DNA of 64,000 nt from Kutzneria kofuensis (GCF_014203355.1 NZ_JACHIR010000002.1:186001-250000); one strand, 5' to 3'; positions 30,247 through 39,747 are shown, counted from the first letter of the stretch. A program made the numbers and translations. Notes: generated by a model not told the origin, from the sequence alone.

Positions 30247-33006
30247 TCAGCTGGCCAGGGTGATCGTCACCGTGTTCGCGCTGGCGGTGACGGTGTGTGT
30301 GCCGGCGTTGTAGCTGCCGCCGCTGACGGCGGTGACGCCGACGCTGAGGAACACCGGCAGCTGGATGTAGACCGGGCCGCCGGGCAAGGTGCCGGAGAGG
30401 GACACGGTGACGGTGCGGCCCGAGCCGGAGCCGCTGACCGCGAGCGACACGCCGTAGGTGGAACGGCTGCCGGAGGAGACGTCGTAGCTGGTGGTCAGGT
30501 TGCCGACCGAGATGCTCTGGCCGGCGGTGAGCCAGCCGTTCGGGACGCCACGTCCGACGTAGAGCGGCCGCGTGTAGGTGTACGGCCCCGTGCCGGTCGA
30601 CGACAGGCCCTCGGCCACCAGGGACTCCAGCAACCCCTGCTGCTGGCCGGCGATCGGCCACGCGTACGGGCAGGCCCCGAACTCCGGCCCGGCGTGGCTG
30701 CCGATCCACGGGTTGTTGGAGTCCGGCCCGTCCCCGTTGGCCTCCCACCAGGCGTTCGGGCCGCCGGTGGTGGTCTTGATCTGCCAGGCGTAGCTGGTGA
30801 TCGGCAGGTCCCGGTAGTTGTTGGAGAACAACCCGTCCGAGGAGTACGAGGTGTTGTACGCGGTGGAGTAGCCGTTGAAGGCGCCGAAGGTGGGATACGG
30901 GTAGCCGCTGCCGGAGAGGCGGTTGAATCCCCACTGGTACATCCGGTCGATCTGTCCGGGGTCACCCATGACGCCGTTCAGCGTGCCGCCGGCCAGCATC
31001 GTCGACCACTGGTTCTGCCCGACCCAGCCCGGCGACGCCCAGTTCGCGTCGTTGACGGTGTTGCAGCGGTTGGCGCTGTTGGGCTTGTCCACCTCACACG
31101 GCAGATAGGTGAACCCGTTCGCCGACTGGTTGCGGCCGACCACGGTGTTGAGGGCGTTGAGCAGCTTGGTGTAGGCACCGTCGGCCCACTGCGCCTCGCT
31201 GGTCTGCCCGATCCTGGTCGCGATGTACTTGTAGGAGGCCAGCATCTGCAGCGCGGAGAAGTTGCTGAACAGCCAGCGGCCGGTGGAGTCGTTGTCGAAG
31301 TTGGCCTGCAGCGTGCCGTCGGAGGCCAGCTGCGCCGGGTACTTCACCCGGGCGATGGTGTACAGGCTCGGCCCCCACTGGGCGGAACCGCCGGCGTCGT
31401 CGTGGAAGAACTGGCTGACGAAGGAGGTGTCGTTGGTCTTGGCCAGATAGGTCGCCCAGGCGCCCATCGTCTTCCACACGCCGTCCCAGTACCAGTTGGC
31501 CCCGACCTCGTCCCAGTTGTCCTGCTCGGAGATCCGCGCGGTCAGCAGCAGGTTGCGGCCGTCGTGAAAGTCGCCGGTCTCGAACTTGGCGGTCAGTTCG
31601 CCAGGCGCGTCGTGGTTGAGGATCCAGTTGTAGTTGTTGGCCCCGGAGAACTGCGCCTGGCCGATCTGCGTCATCAGGTTGTAGATCGTGCCGGCCTTGT
31701 AGGCGTTGGTCATCGCGGTGCCCGGATTGGCCAGGTTGCCGGTGTTGGGCAGCGTGGTGTTGGGCAGGCTGAACGTGTTGAGCTCGGCCAGCCGCGAATT
31801 CCAGTACGAGGCCATGTGGTTGTAGGCGGTGTCGTAGTTCGGCGCACCGCCCGACAGCACCGACCCGGTGGGCAGCGCCGCCCCGTTGCCGAAGTTGTCC
31901 ACCGCCACAACGAAGTCGTGATTGCTGGTCTGCCCGGGCTGCACGGTGTCCAGTGCGGAGCTGGTGAGCCGCACCAGGTTCGGCCCGGAGCCGCCGGGCG
32001 GCACTGTCACCGCGGCGGACCCGTTGTCGGTGACCGAAACCCGGGTGTAGACCAGCATGAAGCTGTTGCCGTTGACGGTCTCCTTGTCGGCGAAGTTCTT
32101 GATGGTGATGCCGACGTTGCCCGACGTCCGGCTGGTCTTCATCGCGGGCAGGTAGCCGTTGTCCTCGGTCCACTGCACGCTCTGGCGCCCGGGGGCGCCG
32201 CCGTAGTTGTACGCGCTGAACGAGTACATGCCGCCGCACAGCCCGTTGTACGTGCTGTTCACGCCGCGGGCGAAGAACGAGCCCGACAGGTAGGAGAACA
32301 CCGGCCAGTAGTTGCCGTCCCAGCCCAGTGCCGTGGTGTTCTGGAAACCCTGGCCGTACGGGTCGTTCGGGGTCTGGAAGTTCGTGCCGTACGCCCTCGG
32401 CAGGCCGGAGTTGTGGCACGCGTTCGGGTTCAGGTTCGGGATGCCCTGGTAGCCGCTGGGCGGCGGGGTCGTGCCTCCGCCGCCGCCGAAGCCGGCGATC
32501 TGCCAGGCCCGGCTGGCCGCGCCGGAGCACGGCAGTTGGACCAGGGCGGTGTTGTTCACCGTGCTGTCCCCGGATGGAGCGACGCACTTGCCGGAGCTGA
32601 CCGATACGACGGTGAACGTGTTGCTGGCGCCGCTCACCGGCTTCAGGTGGAACTGCTGGTTCGTTCCGGAATGGCAGCCGTACTGGATCACTGCCGCGTT
32701 GTCGCTGTCGGACGCGCCGGAGATGTCGAGGCAGTCTCCCGCGGTGACGGTGCCGATCGTGTACACGTCACCGGAGACAGGGGTGAACGTGAACGACTGG
32801 TTGGTCCCGGAGTTGCAGGACCACTGGACGAGTTGCAGCCCGCTGGTGCCCGCGCCGCCTGGTACGTCGGCGCAGTTCCCGTTGGCCTGGTTGACCATGG
32901 TGCTGGTGAAGCCGTCGGCGGCGTGCGCCGCGGTCGCCGGGACCATCACGGCGAGCGCGGCGACCGCCAGGAGAACCGATCGTCGTGGAGCGACAGGACA
33001 CTTCAT
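30247..33006 (-). CDS. Secreted ricin-domain protein with unclassified catalytic-like (alpha/alpha)-type domain
   Basis: Secreted protein of 919 residues; family not recognised. A Sec signal ends near TAAHA. Residues about 31-165 are a ricin B-type lectin (CBM13) with three repeats (CADV..NQSFTF, CLDI..NQQFHL, CVAP..SRAWQI). The body, about residues 190-790, is rich in Trp, Tyr and acidic residues in helical contexts (NHDAPGELTAKFETGDFHDGRNL, DEVGANWYWDGVWKTMGAW), as in (alpha/alpha)6 glycosidases. The C-terminus is a beta-sandwich-like tail. Its place in an operon with GH127 and GH39-like enzymes and a sugar transporter argues for a secreted glycosidase acting on the same plant glycan. A non-catalytic binding protein is possible. 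Confidence 0.7.
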   Translation of the reverse strand: MKCPVAPRRSVLLAVAALAVMVPATAAHAADGFTSTMVNQANGNCADVPGGAGTSGLQLVQWSCNSGTNQSFTFTPVSGDVYTIGTVTAGDCLDISGASDSDNAAVIQYGCHSGTNQQFHLKPVSGASNTFTVVSVSSGKCVAPSGDSTVNNTALVQLPCSGAASRAWQIAGFGGGGGTTPPPSGYQGIPNLNPNACHNSGLPRAYGTNFQTPNDPYGQGFQNTTALGWDGNYWPVFSYLSGSFFARGVNSTYNGLCGGMYSFSAYNYGGAPGRQSVQWTEDNGYLPAMKTSRTSGNVGITIKNFADKETVNGNSFMLVYTRVSVTDNGSAAVTVPPGGSGPNLVRLTSSALDTVQPGQTSNHDFVVAVDNFGNGAALPTGSVLSGGAPNYDTAYNHMASYWNSRLAELNTFSLPNTTLPNTGNLANPGTAMTNAYKAGTIYNLMTQIGQAQFSGANNYNWILNHDAPGELTAKFETGDFHDGRNLLLTARISEQDNWDEVGANWYWDGVWKTMGAWATYLAKTNDTSFVSQFFHDDAGGSAQWGPSLYTIARVKYPAQLASDGTLQANFDNDSTGRWLFSNFSALQMLASYKYIATRIGQTSEAQWADGAYTKLLNALNTVVGRNQSANGFTYLPCEVDKPNSANRCNTVNDANWASPGWVGQNQWSTMLAGGTLNGVMGDPGQIDRMYQWGFNRLSGSGYPYPTFGAFNGYSTAYNTSYSSDGLFSNNYRDLPITSYAWQIKTTTGGPNAWWEANGDGPDSNNPWIGSHAGPEFGACPYAWPIAGQQQGLLESLVAEGLSSTGTGPYTYTRPLYVGRGVPNGWLTAGQSISVGNLTTSYDVSSGSRSTYGVSLAVSGSGSGRTVTVSLSGTLPGGPVYIQLPVFLSVGVTAVSGGSYNAGTHTVTASANTVTITLAS

Positions 33007-33031
33007 CGGGCCCTCGCAGGGAATCGGTTGT

Positions 33032-34726
33032 TCAGTTGAGTTGGATGTAGTCCAGTTCCGCGTATCCGGTGCCGCCAGCGAAGTACGGCGCGCCCTTGGC
33101 CAGCCGGATCACGTTGTAGCCCGTGTGCAGGTTCACGGTGGTGGTTGTGGTGGCGCCGAACTTGCCCCAGCCGGCGGTCGGCGGATAGCTCACGGTCGAC
33201 CACGAGCCGCCGTTGTAGGCAAGTCCTTGGGTGGCAACGGCTCCGGTGCCGTTGGCGTAGCCGATGGTCATCGTGTAGGTCCGCGTCTCCGGCACGTTGA
33301 CGACGAAGTCGACGTAGCTGTCGCTGCGCGGATCGCCGGAGTTGTCGATCCGCCCCACGTAGCCGCCGTTGGACGCGCTGGAGCTGGACAGCCGCTGGGC
33401 CCGGAACACCGACGCGTTCTCCGCCTCGTACCGTTGCTGGTAGGCCGGAACACCGCCGGTCGGCTGGACCACCAGGTGGTATGCGCTGGTCGCCGACATG
33501 TTCGGCACCGAGACGGTGATCTGTCCATTGGAGACGGTGTAGGTGGAGTCGGAGATCGTCGTCGGCGCGGCCACCGCCGTGAACCGACCGGAGGCCGGCG
33601 TGGACTCGAGGGTGACCCGGACCGTGCCGCCCATCGCGCCGAGACCGCTGACGCGCACGGAGTTGGTGCCGGCCTCGTCGCCGAACACGACGTCGGCCCG
33701 GCGGCGGGTGGGATCGTAGGCGGCGAAGCCGTCGAGCCCGGTCTGGGCCGGCGGCGTGGTGGTCACCATGGAGCCGGCCATGTCGCCGTACCACTTGTAC
33801 AGCCACCACGTGCCGGTCGGCTGGTTGTTGTTCACCACCAGGCCGTTGACCGTGCCGTACTCGTACCAGAAGGCCCGGTCGGCCGCCCACACGCCGGCCC
33901 GCTCGAACTTGGCGATGTAGTTCGCGACGCGGCCGGGCACGTCGACCTCGTCGGTCCACGCGTACTCGTTGATGAAGATCGGCCGCGGGCTGATGCCCAG
34001 CGACGACTCCAGCGACCGGTAGGCCGCCACGTCCGCCGCGACCGACCCGCTGGTGTGGCCCAGCTCGTGCCAGACGACGACGTCCGGCACCGTGTTGGTG
34101 TTCTTGGCGTTGACGAGGAACGCCCGCATCCGGGTGGCGTCCCAGTGCGAGTAGCCGGGCCCGGCGACCGGCGTCACCGTGTCGCGAGTGCGGATCCGTT
34201 GCACGGTACGGGTCCAGCCGGCGTTGAAGTCGCCCGCGGCCGCGGTGTTCCAGGTGCCGTCCGGCTCGTTCCAGATCTCCCAGGCGGCCACGTTGCTCAC
34301 CGACCCGGCGGCCAGCCGCCTGGACACCATCGTGTCCACCTTGGCCAGCCAGTCGTCCCAGCTGACCCACTTGTACGGGAAGTCCGGGTAGATGTCCGGC
34401 ATGCGGATCACCTCGCCGGCGCCGACCCGGTCCGCCTGCGGCGCGACCAGCAGGCCGTCGCCGCCGGGCGGCTGGCCGTTGGGCTTCTGCCCCACTCCGG
34501 GCGGCGGCTGGGTGAGGGTGTTCATCTTGATCGGCAGCAGTGTCGAGTCGGCCGGTCGGCCGTTCTCGGCCAGGGCGTACAGACCGCCGGACGCGACGTG
34601 CGTGACCGGCCGGAACGGCGATCCGACGTCGACGGCCAGGGTGTGGCCGGCGGCGTGGGCGGACGGTGCGAGCAGGGCGGTCATCGCGACGACGATGCCG
34701 GTGATCCCGAGGCGTCGTAGTGCCAT
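33032..34726 (-). CDS. Secreted GH39-like clan-A glycosidase with CBM35-like domain
   Basis: Secreted glycosidase of 564 residues with a Sec signal (MALRRLGITGIVVAMTALLAPSAHA). The TIM-barrel shows VAAWEIWNEPDGTWN, the clan GH-A acid/base motif (Asn-Glu), and IFINEYAWTDE, which should carry the nucleophile Glu. This fits GH39 or a close relative (beta-xylosidase or arabinosidase activity). An Ig-like segment precedes a C-terminal CBM35/CBM6-like module (RYEAENASVFRAQ ... GYAELDYIQL). It sits in the ABC transporter/GH127 operon with short gaps on both sides. The precise family and sugar are inferred. Confidence 0.78.
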   Translation of the reverse strand: MALRRLGITGIVVAMTALLAPSAHAAGHTLAVDVGSPFRPVTHVASGGLYALAENGRPADSTLLPIKMNTLTQPPPGVGQKPNGQPPGGDGLLVAPQADRVGAGEVIRMPDIYPDFPYKWVSWDDWLAKVDTMVSRRLAAGSVSNVAAWEIWNEPDGTWNTAAAGDFNAGWTRTVQRIRTRDTVTPVAGPGYSHWDATRMRAFLVNAKNTNTVPDVVVWHELGHTSGSVAADVAAYRSLESSLGISPRPIFINEYAWTDEVDVPGRVANYIAKFERAGVWAADRAFWYEYGTVNGLVVNNNQPTGTWWLYKWYGDMAGSMVTTTPPAQTGLDGFAAYDPTRRRADVVFGDEAGTNSVRVSGLGAMGGTVRVTLESTPASGRFTAVAAPTTISDSTYTVSNGQITVSVPNMSATSAYHLVVQPTGGVPAYQQRYEAENASVFRAQRLSSSSASNGGYVGRIDNSGDPRSDSYVDFVVNVPETRTYTMTIGYANGTGAVATQGLAYNGGSWSTVSYPPTAGWGKFGATTTTTVNLHTGYNVIRLAKGAPYFAGGTGYAELDYIQLN

Positions 34727-34754
34727 CGGCTCTCCTCCATGGGCAGGGGCAGGG

Positions 34755-36653
34755 TCATTCCGTGGCGGCGGCCGGAATCCACACCCGCATCGGGCCGGGT
34801 TTCCGGTTTCCCCACAGGAAGTACGGAACGGCTGTGAACGCGAGCGATTCGGTGGTCTCCTCGACCGGCGCCGCCGGGTACAGCGGAGCGTCGGTGGCCT
34901 GAACGGTTCCGGTCACGGTGAGCGCCACCGGGACGTCCGGCAGTCCGGTCGCACGGTTGACCACCACCGGCGCGGACGGGTCGACCCGCACGTCCTCCAA
35001 GATCACACCGTCGGGCAGGTCCGCCTGCTCGACGCAGTAGACGAGCGGGCCGCGGGTGAGCGCGACGCAGCCGCGCACCGCGTCGATCCGCGGATGTGGC
35101 CGGACGACGCGGGCCGGCATCGGAAGATCGAGGGTCATGGCGACGCCCGGCTTCCAGTCGCGCCGCAACCGCAGATAGCCGTCGACCGGTTCGACCGGTT
35201 CACCGTCCAGGCGCACGTCCTCGGCGGCGCACCAACCGGGGATCCTCAGCCCCAAGGTGAGCGGCGCGTCCGTGGTGACGGTCAGTTCGACACGGCCGTC
35301 CCACGGGTACTCGGTCCGTACGGCGATCCGAACAGGCTCTCCGTCCACGGTGGTCTCGATCTCGCCAGCGGTGTAGAGCTGGACCTGGAGTCCACTGTCG
35401 TCGGCGGTGACCGCGTACCCGGGCAGGGAGGCCATCAGGCGGGCGAGGTTGGGCGGGCAGCAGGCGCAGGTGTACCACGGCAGGCGTTGAGACGGGGCGT
35501 CCTCGTGCGAGCCGTCGTGGCCGGTGCGCAGGTGCAGCGGGTTGGAGTAGAAGAAGTGCTGGCCGTCCGAGGCGGTCGAGCCGGCGATCGCGTTGTGCAG
35601 CACGCGTTCCATCTCGTCGGCGTGCCGGACGTCACCGGTCGCCAGCAGCATGCGCCAGTTCCACTGGAAGCTCGCGATCGCGGCGCAGGTCTCGGCGTAC
35701 GCGCGGTCGGCGGGGAGCTCGTACGGGTCGCCGAAGGCCTCGTCGCGATGCCGGGACCCGTGCGCACCGGTGACGTACGTCTTCGCGCCGAACGCGTCGT
35801 CCCACAGGCGTCGCGCGGCCGCCAGCAACTCGTCGTCGTGCGTCTCCACTGCCACGTCCACGACGCCGGCGAGCAGATAGAGCTGCCGCACCGCATGGCC
35901 GGCGACCGCGTCCGCCTGCCGGACCGGGACGTGATCCTGGAGGTACACAGCGCCGAAGTGCTCCGGATTGAGCAGCCCGTGCCCGCGCAGGTCGACGAAC
36001 CGCTTGGCCAGGTCCAGGTACGGCCGGTGGCCGGTCACCCGGTACAGCTCCACCAGGGCGGTCTCGATCTCCGGGTGCCCGTCGACGTCGTCAACCTCGG
36101 TGAACCGGTCGACGATCAGATCCGCGAACCGGCGCGCGACCGTGACGACCTCGGCCCCGACACCCGCGCGGTCCGCGGCGACGGCGGCCTGGATGAGGTG
36201 GCCCGCGCAGTACAGCTCGTGGCTCTTGTGCAGTTCCTGCCACCGCTGCTCCGGCTTGGCCACCGTGTAGTACGAGTTGAGGTAGCCGTCCACGTCCTGA
36301 GCCTTGGCCAGCAGCGCCGCGGTCGTGTCGAGAAACGCCCGCAGCTCGACGTCTTCCGGCGTCAACGCGAGTTGCCACGCGGCGGCCTCCAGCGTCTTGT
36401 GCACGTCGGAGTCGGCGAACCACATGTTCTGGAACTCGCCGTCGACCTCGCCGGTGACGCGGCGCAGGTTGTCGATCGCGCCCGCGGCGTGCAACTGGCT
36501 GACGCAGTGCGGCAGGGTGCGGGCGGCGTTGCGCCGCAGCCATGTCCCCCACAGGCTGTCGTCGGCGACGGTGGTCGCGGTGAGCGGCAACGGCCGCAAC
36601 GCCGCGACCGCGTCCGCGGTGGGCTGGACGGGACCGGGTACGGACTCGGTCAT
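34755..36653 (-). CDS. Cytoplasmic GH127 beta-L-arabinofuranosidase (HypBA1-like)
   Basis: Retaining cysteine glycosidase of 632 residues without a signal peptide. The complete zinc/active-site set of GH127 is visible: Glu321-x-Cys323 (YAETCAA) and the Cys398-Cys399-PPN motif (TCACCPPN), the first Cys of that pair being the nucleophile in Bifidobacterium HypBA1. It releases L-arabinose from beta-linked arabinofuranose oligosaccharides such as those on plant hydroxyproline-rich glycoproteins. It lies 19 bases after the ABC permease genes, so imported beta-arabinooligosaccharide is its likely substrate. Confidence 0.93.
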   Translation of the reverse strand: MTESVPGPVQPTADAVAALRPLPLTATTVADDSLWGTWLRRNAARTLPHCVSQLHAAGAIDNLRRVTGEVDGEFQNMWFADSDVHKTLEAAAWQLALTPEDVELRAFLDTTAALLAKAQDVDGYLNSYYTVAKPEQRWQELHKSHELYCAGHLIQAAVAADRAGVGAEVVTVARRFADLIVDRFTEVDDVDGHPEIETALVELYRVTGHRPYLDLAKRFVDLRGHGLLNPEHFGAVYLQDHVPVRQADAVAGHAVRQLYLLAGVVDVAVETHDDELLAAARRLWDDAFGAKTYVTGAHGSRHRDEAFGDPYELPADRAYAETCAAIASFQWNWRMLLATGDVRHADEMERVLHNAIAGSTASDGQHFFYSNPLHLRTGHDGSHEDAPSQRLPWYTCACCPPNLARLMASLPGYAVTADDSGLQVQLYTAGEIETTVDGEPVRIAVRTEYPWDGRVELTVTTDAPLTLGLRIPGWCAAEDVRLDGEPVEPVDGYLRLRRDWKPGVAMTLDLPMPARVVRPHPRIDAVRGCVALTRGPLVYCVEQADLPDGVILEDVRVDPSAPVVVNRATGLPDVPVALTVTGTVQATDAPLYPAAPVEETTESLAFTAVPYFLWGNRKPGPMRVWIPAAATE

Positions 36654-36672
36654 CGAGGTCCTCTCCTGTCTG

Positions 36673-37488
36673 CTAGCCCTTGAGGGCGCCAGAGGTGAAA
36701 CCGCGCACGTAGTAGCGCTGCAGCACGAGGAACACGGCGACGCACGGCAGGGCGGAGACGACCACGCCGGCCTGCAGCGCGCCGAAGTCCACCGAGCCCA
36801 GGCTGCCGGACTGGAGGTTGAACAACGCGACCGGCAGGGTGAACTTCGAGCCGTCGGTGAGGAAGATCAGCGGTGCGACGAACTCGTTCCAGGCGGCCAG
36901 GAACGAGAACAGCGCGACCGTCACGATGCCGGGCAGCACGCCGCGCAGCAGCACCCGGCGCAGCGCGCCGGTGATCGTGCAGCCGTCGACGAGCGCCGCC
37001 TCCTCCAGTTCGGCCGGCAACGCGTCGAAGGAGTTGCGCATCATGAACAGCCCGAACGGCAGTTGCAGCACGGCCAGCACCAGGCCGAGGCCGACGAGCG
37101 AGTTCTGCAGACCGAGCCAGCCGAGCAGGATGTAGAGCGGCACCAGGATCGTGGTGTACGGCACCATCAGCACGGCCAGCGTGACCAGGAACAGCACATT
37201 GCGCCCGGGAAACGGCAGCCGGACCATGGCGTACCCGCCGAGCGTCGTCGTCACGACCGTGACGCTGACCGCGACGACGGCGACCACCACCGTGTTGGTC
37301 AGATAGGTGCCCAGGCCGCTGCCGTAGGCGAGAAGTCGTTGGTAGTTGGCCAATCCCCAGCCGTCGCCGCCGCTCGCGGCCTCCCGGCCGCGCACCGACG
37401 AGAAGACCGTCCACAGCATCGGCAGCAGGAACAGCACCGCCAGCGCCGCGCCGGTGAGGTAGAAGGCGCCGGTACGGGTCCGCGTCAC
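36673..37488 (-). CDS. ABC sugar transporter permease (MalG type)
   Basis: Inner-membrane permease of 271 residues with six predicted helices and the EAA loop (EEAALVDGCTITGALRRVLLRGVLPG), which contacts the ATPase. It is four bases from the first permease gene. No ATPase gene is present in the cluster, so a shared MsiK-type multi-sugar ATPase encoded elsewhere is expected, as is usual in actinomycetes. Likely imports arabinose-containing oligosaccharides. Confidence 0.93.
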   Translation of the reverse strand: MTRTRTGAFYLTGAALAVLFLLPMLWTVFSSVRGREAASGGDGWGLANYQRLLAYGSGLGTYLTNTVVVAVVAVSVTVVTTTLGGYAMVRLPFPGRNVLFLVTLAVLMVPYTTILVPLYILLGWLGLQNSLVGLGLVLAVLQLPFGLFMMRNSFDALPAELEEAALVDGCTITGALRRVLLRGVLPGIVTVALFSFLAAWNEFVAPLIFLTDGSKFTLPVALFNLQSGSLGSVDFGALQAGVVVSALPCVAVFLVLQRYYVRGFTSGALKG

Positions 37489-37492
37489 GACC

Positions 37493-38416
37493 TCACCGCC
37501 CCTCGCGGCGGATCAGCCGCATCTGCGCCACGTTCACCACGATCAGGACCGCCAGCGTGGCCACCGACACCGCGGCCGCCCGGCCGAGGTCCTGCGACAG
37601 GAAGGCCTCGCGATAGATGTCGATGACCACCGTCGCCGTGTCGTGCCGGCCGCCGGTGAGGATGAAGAACTGGTCGAACGCCAACAGCGAGCCGGTCAGC
37701 GACAGCACCATGGCCAGCGCGAGGGTCGGCCGGAGCAACGGAAGCGTGACCCGCCACAGGGTCTGCCACCGGCCGGCGCCGTCGATCCGGGCCGCCTCGT
37801 AGAGCACCGGGTCGATGCTCTGCAGGCCGGTCATCAGAATCAGCATGTAGAACCCGGCGAACCGCCAGGTGATCATGGCGACGGTCGAGCCGAGCGCGGT
37901 GCCGGTCGAGCCGAGCCAGTCCACCCGGCCCAGCCCGACCAGCCGCACGAGTTCGTTGAGCGGCGACGAGTCGGTGGTGAACAGCCCGTAGAACAGCAGG
38001 CTGGTCGACGCGAGCCCGACGGCGCTGGGCAGGAACAGCACCGCCCGGACCGCGCCGACCCCGCGCCGGTTCCGCTGCACCAGCAGGGCGAGGCCGAAGG
38101 CGATCAGGCCGAGCACGACCGTGGTGACCGCGGTGTACTTCAGGGTGAACCAGACGGCGCGGAGGAACAGCGGATCCCCCAGCGCCTGGTAGTTCGTGAG
38201 GCCGTTCGGCGCGGACGCGCCCAGCAGCGGCCAGTGGTTGAGCGACATCCACACCATCAGCACGAGCGGGACCACGAACAGGGTCCCCACCAGCACCGCC
38301 ATCGGTGCCGCGTACACCAGGCCGAGTCGGCTGCGGCGGCGACTGATCGGGTCGCGCCGGGGCGCCGGCGGCGGGGCCGGGCGCACCGACTGCCGGGGCG
38401 GTGACAGGGACACCAT
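37493..38416 (-). CDS. ABC sugar transporter permease (MalF type)
   Basis: Permease of 307 residues with a cytoplasmic Pro/Arg-rich N-terminus, six predicted helices and the EAA loop (YEAARIDGAGRWQTLWRVTLPLLRP). ATG 38416 follows GGGAGC and begins two bases after the stop of the solute-binding gene, so the genes are tightly coupled. Pairs with the MalG-type permease downstream. Confidence 0.93.
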   Translation of the reverse strand: MVSLSPPRQSVRPAPPPAPRRDPISRRRSRLGLVYAAPMAVLVGTLFVVPLVLMVWMSLNHWPLLGASAPNGLTNYQALGDPLFLRAVWFTLKYTAVTTVVLGLIAFGLALLVQRNRRGVGAVRAVLFLPSAVGLASTSLLFYGLFTTDSSPLNELVRLVGLGRVDWLGSTGTALGSTVAMITWRFAGFYMLILMTGLQSIDPVLYEAARIDGAGRWQTLWRVTLPLLRPTLALAMVLSLTGSLLAFDQFFILTGGRHDTATVVIDIYREAFLSQDLGRAAAVSVATLAVLIVVNVAQMRLIRREGR

Positions 38417-38417
38417 G

Positions 38418-39701
38418 TCAGCTCCCGCTCGCGAGCGACTCGGTGATCGCGGCGTTGTGCTCGTGCAGCGCCGAGGCCGGGTCGCCGGCCCCGAACACGG
38501 CGTCGATCACGGTCTGCGTCCAGGGGCCGTTGGTGTCGTTGTAGGTCTTGCCGAAGTTGACCGAGATCGGGGTCTGGCCCTGCTCGGCGAGCTTGTTGAA
38601 CACGCCCAGGCGCGGATCCTGCTGGGCGTAGGTGTTGCCGGCGAGGTCGGAACGGACGGTGATGTTCTTGTTCTTCGCCACCACGTCCACCTGGGCCTTG
38701 TCCGACAGCGTCCAGGCGATGAAGTCCCACGCCGCCGCGGCGTGCTGGCTGTTGGCGCCGATGCCGACGACGTCACCGCCGACGAAGGAGGAGCTGCCGC
38801 CGGTCAGGCCGGGAATCGGGGCGACGCCGACCTGGAGGTCGGGGCCCTCCTTCATGCCCTGCAAGGCGGTGGCGCCCATCGGCTGGATGCCGATCTTGCC
38901 GTCGATGAACGACTGCGTCCACGTCGGACCGGACTCGTCCTTGGCCGACGCCGGCACCAGTCCGTCGGCGTGCATCTGGCGCAGCAGGGAGTACACCTTG
39001 GCCGCGACGGGATTGTCGATGGTGGACGCGGTGCCCTGGTCGTTGAGCACGGTGCCGCCGGACGCCCAGATCATCGGCCAGCTGGTGAACAGCTGGCAGC
39101 CGGGGCAGGCGCCGCCGAAGAAGTAGCCGTTGACGCCGCCGCCGAGCGCGTTGATCTTCTTCGCGTCGGCCGCCATCTCGTCCAGGGTGGTCGGCGGCTT
39201 GGCGGGATCGAGGCCGGCGCGGGTGAACAGGACCTTGTTGTAGAACATCGCGGACAGGTCGATGTCGTGCGGGACGGCGAAGTCCTTGCCGTCGTGGGCG
39301 GCGGCCTTCATGTGCGCGGGGGCCAGGGATGCCTTGAACGGCAGCTGGTTCACCCGCTCGGTGATGTCCATGAACACGCCGTTGGCGGCGTAGTTCGGCG
39401 CGTACACCACGTCGGAGGCCAGCACGTCCGGCAGCTGCTTCGCGCCGGCGGCCGTGCCGACCTTCTGCTGGTAGGAGTCGGCCGGGAAGACCGTCAGCTT
39501 CACCTTGTTCTTGTGGCTCGCGTTGTACGCGTCCACCAGCGTCTGGCTGAAGGTGGCCGTCGGCGACCGCGTCCACATGGTGATCGTCGTGCCGTCGTCC
39601 ACCGAACCGGTGCCACCGCCCGACGACGGTGGACCGCCCTGACACGCTGTTAGCGCTAACACCGCGGCCATGACGACCGCCGCACGGACACGCGCGATCA
39701 T
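38418..39701 (-). CDS. ABC sugar transporter solute-binding lipoprotein
   Basis: Extracellular sugar-binding lipoprotein of about 427 residues (family-1 SBP). The signal MIARVRAAVVMAAVLALTACQGG has a lipobox LTAC; the mature part begins with a Gly/Ser linker and TTITMWTRSPTATFSQTLVDAYNASH. ATG 39701 follows GAGGAG. The DNA for VLALT in the signal contains a perfect operator palindrome (39648-39661) and thus a TTA codon. It is the first gene of a probable operon (SBP, two permeases, GH127, GH39-like, ricin-domain protein, GH127-like) of about 11.7 kb. Confidence 0.94.
   Translation of the reverse strand: MIARVRAAVVMAAVLALTACQGGPPSSGGGTGSVDDGTTITMWTRSPTATFSQTLVDAYNASHKNKVKLTVFPADSYQQKVGTAAGAKQLPDVLASDVVYAPNYAANGVFMDITERVNQLPFKASLAPAHMKAAAHDGKDFAVPHDIDLSAMFYNKVLFTRAGLDPAKPPTTLDEMAADAKKINALGGGVNGYFFGGACPGCQLFTSWPMIWASGGTVLNDQGTASTIDNPVAAKVYSLLRQMHADGLVPASAKDESGPTWTQSFIDGKIGIQPMGATALQGMKEGPDLQVGVAPIPGLTGGSSSFVGGDVVGIGANSQHAAAAWDFIAWTLSDKAQVDVVAKNKNITVRSDLAGNTYAQQDPRLGVFNKLAEQGQTPISVNFGKTYNDTNGPWTQTVIDAVFGAGDPASALHEHNAAITESLASGS
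39648..39661. promoter_or_regulatory. LacI-type operator inside lipoprotein signal-peptide codons
   Basis: Perfect TGTTAGCGCTAACA. On the minus strand it is read as (G)TG-TTA-GCG-CTA-ACA, Val-Leu-Ala-Leu-Thr, right before the lipobox Ala-Cys. It lies about 100 bases downstream of the predicted transcription start. Confidence 0.85.
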
Positions 39702-39747
39702 GTGCTTCTCCTCACGGCCGCTGACGGCTCGGCAGGCTTCGCGGAGA

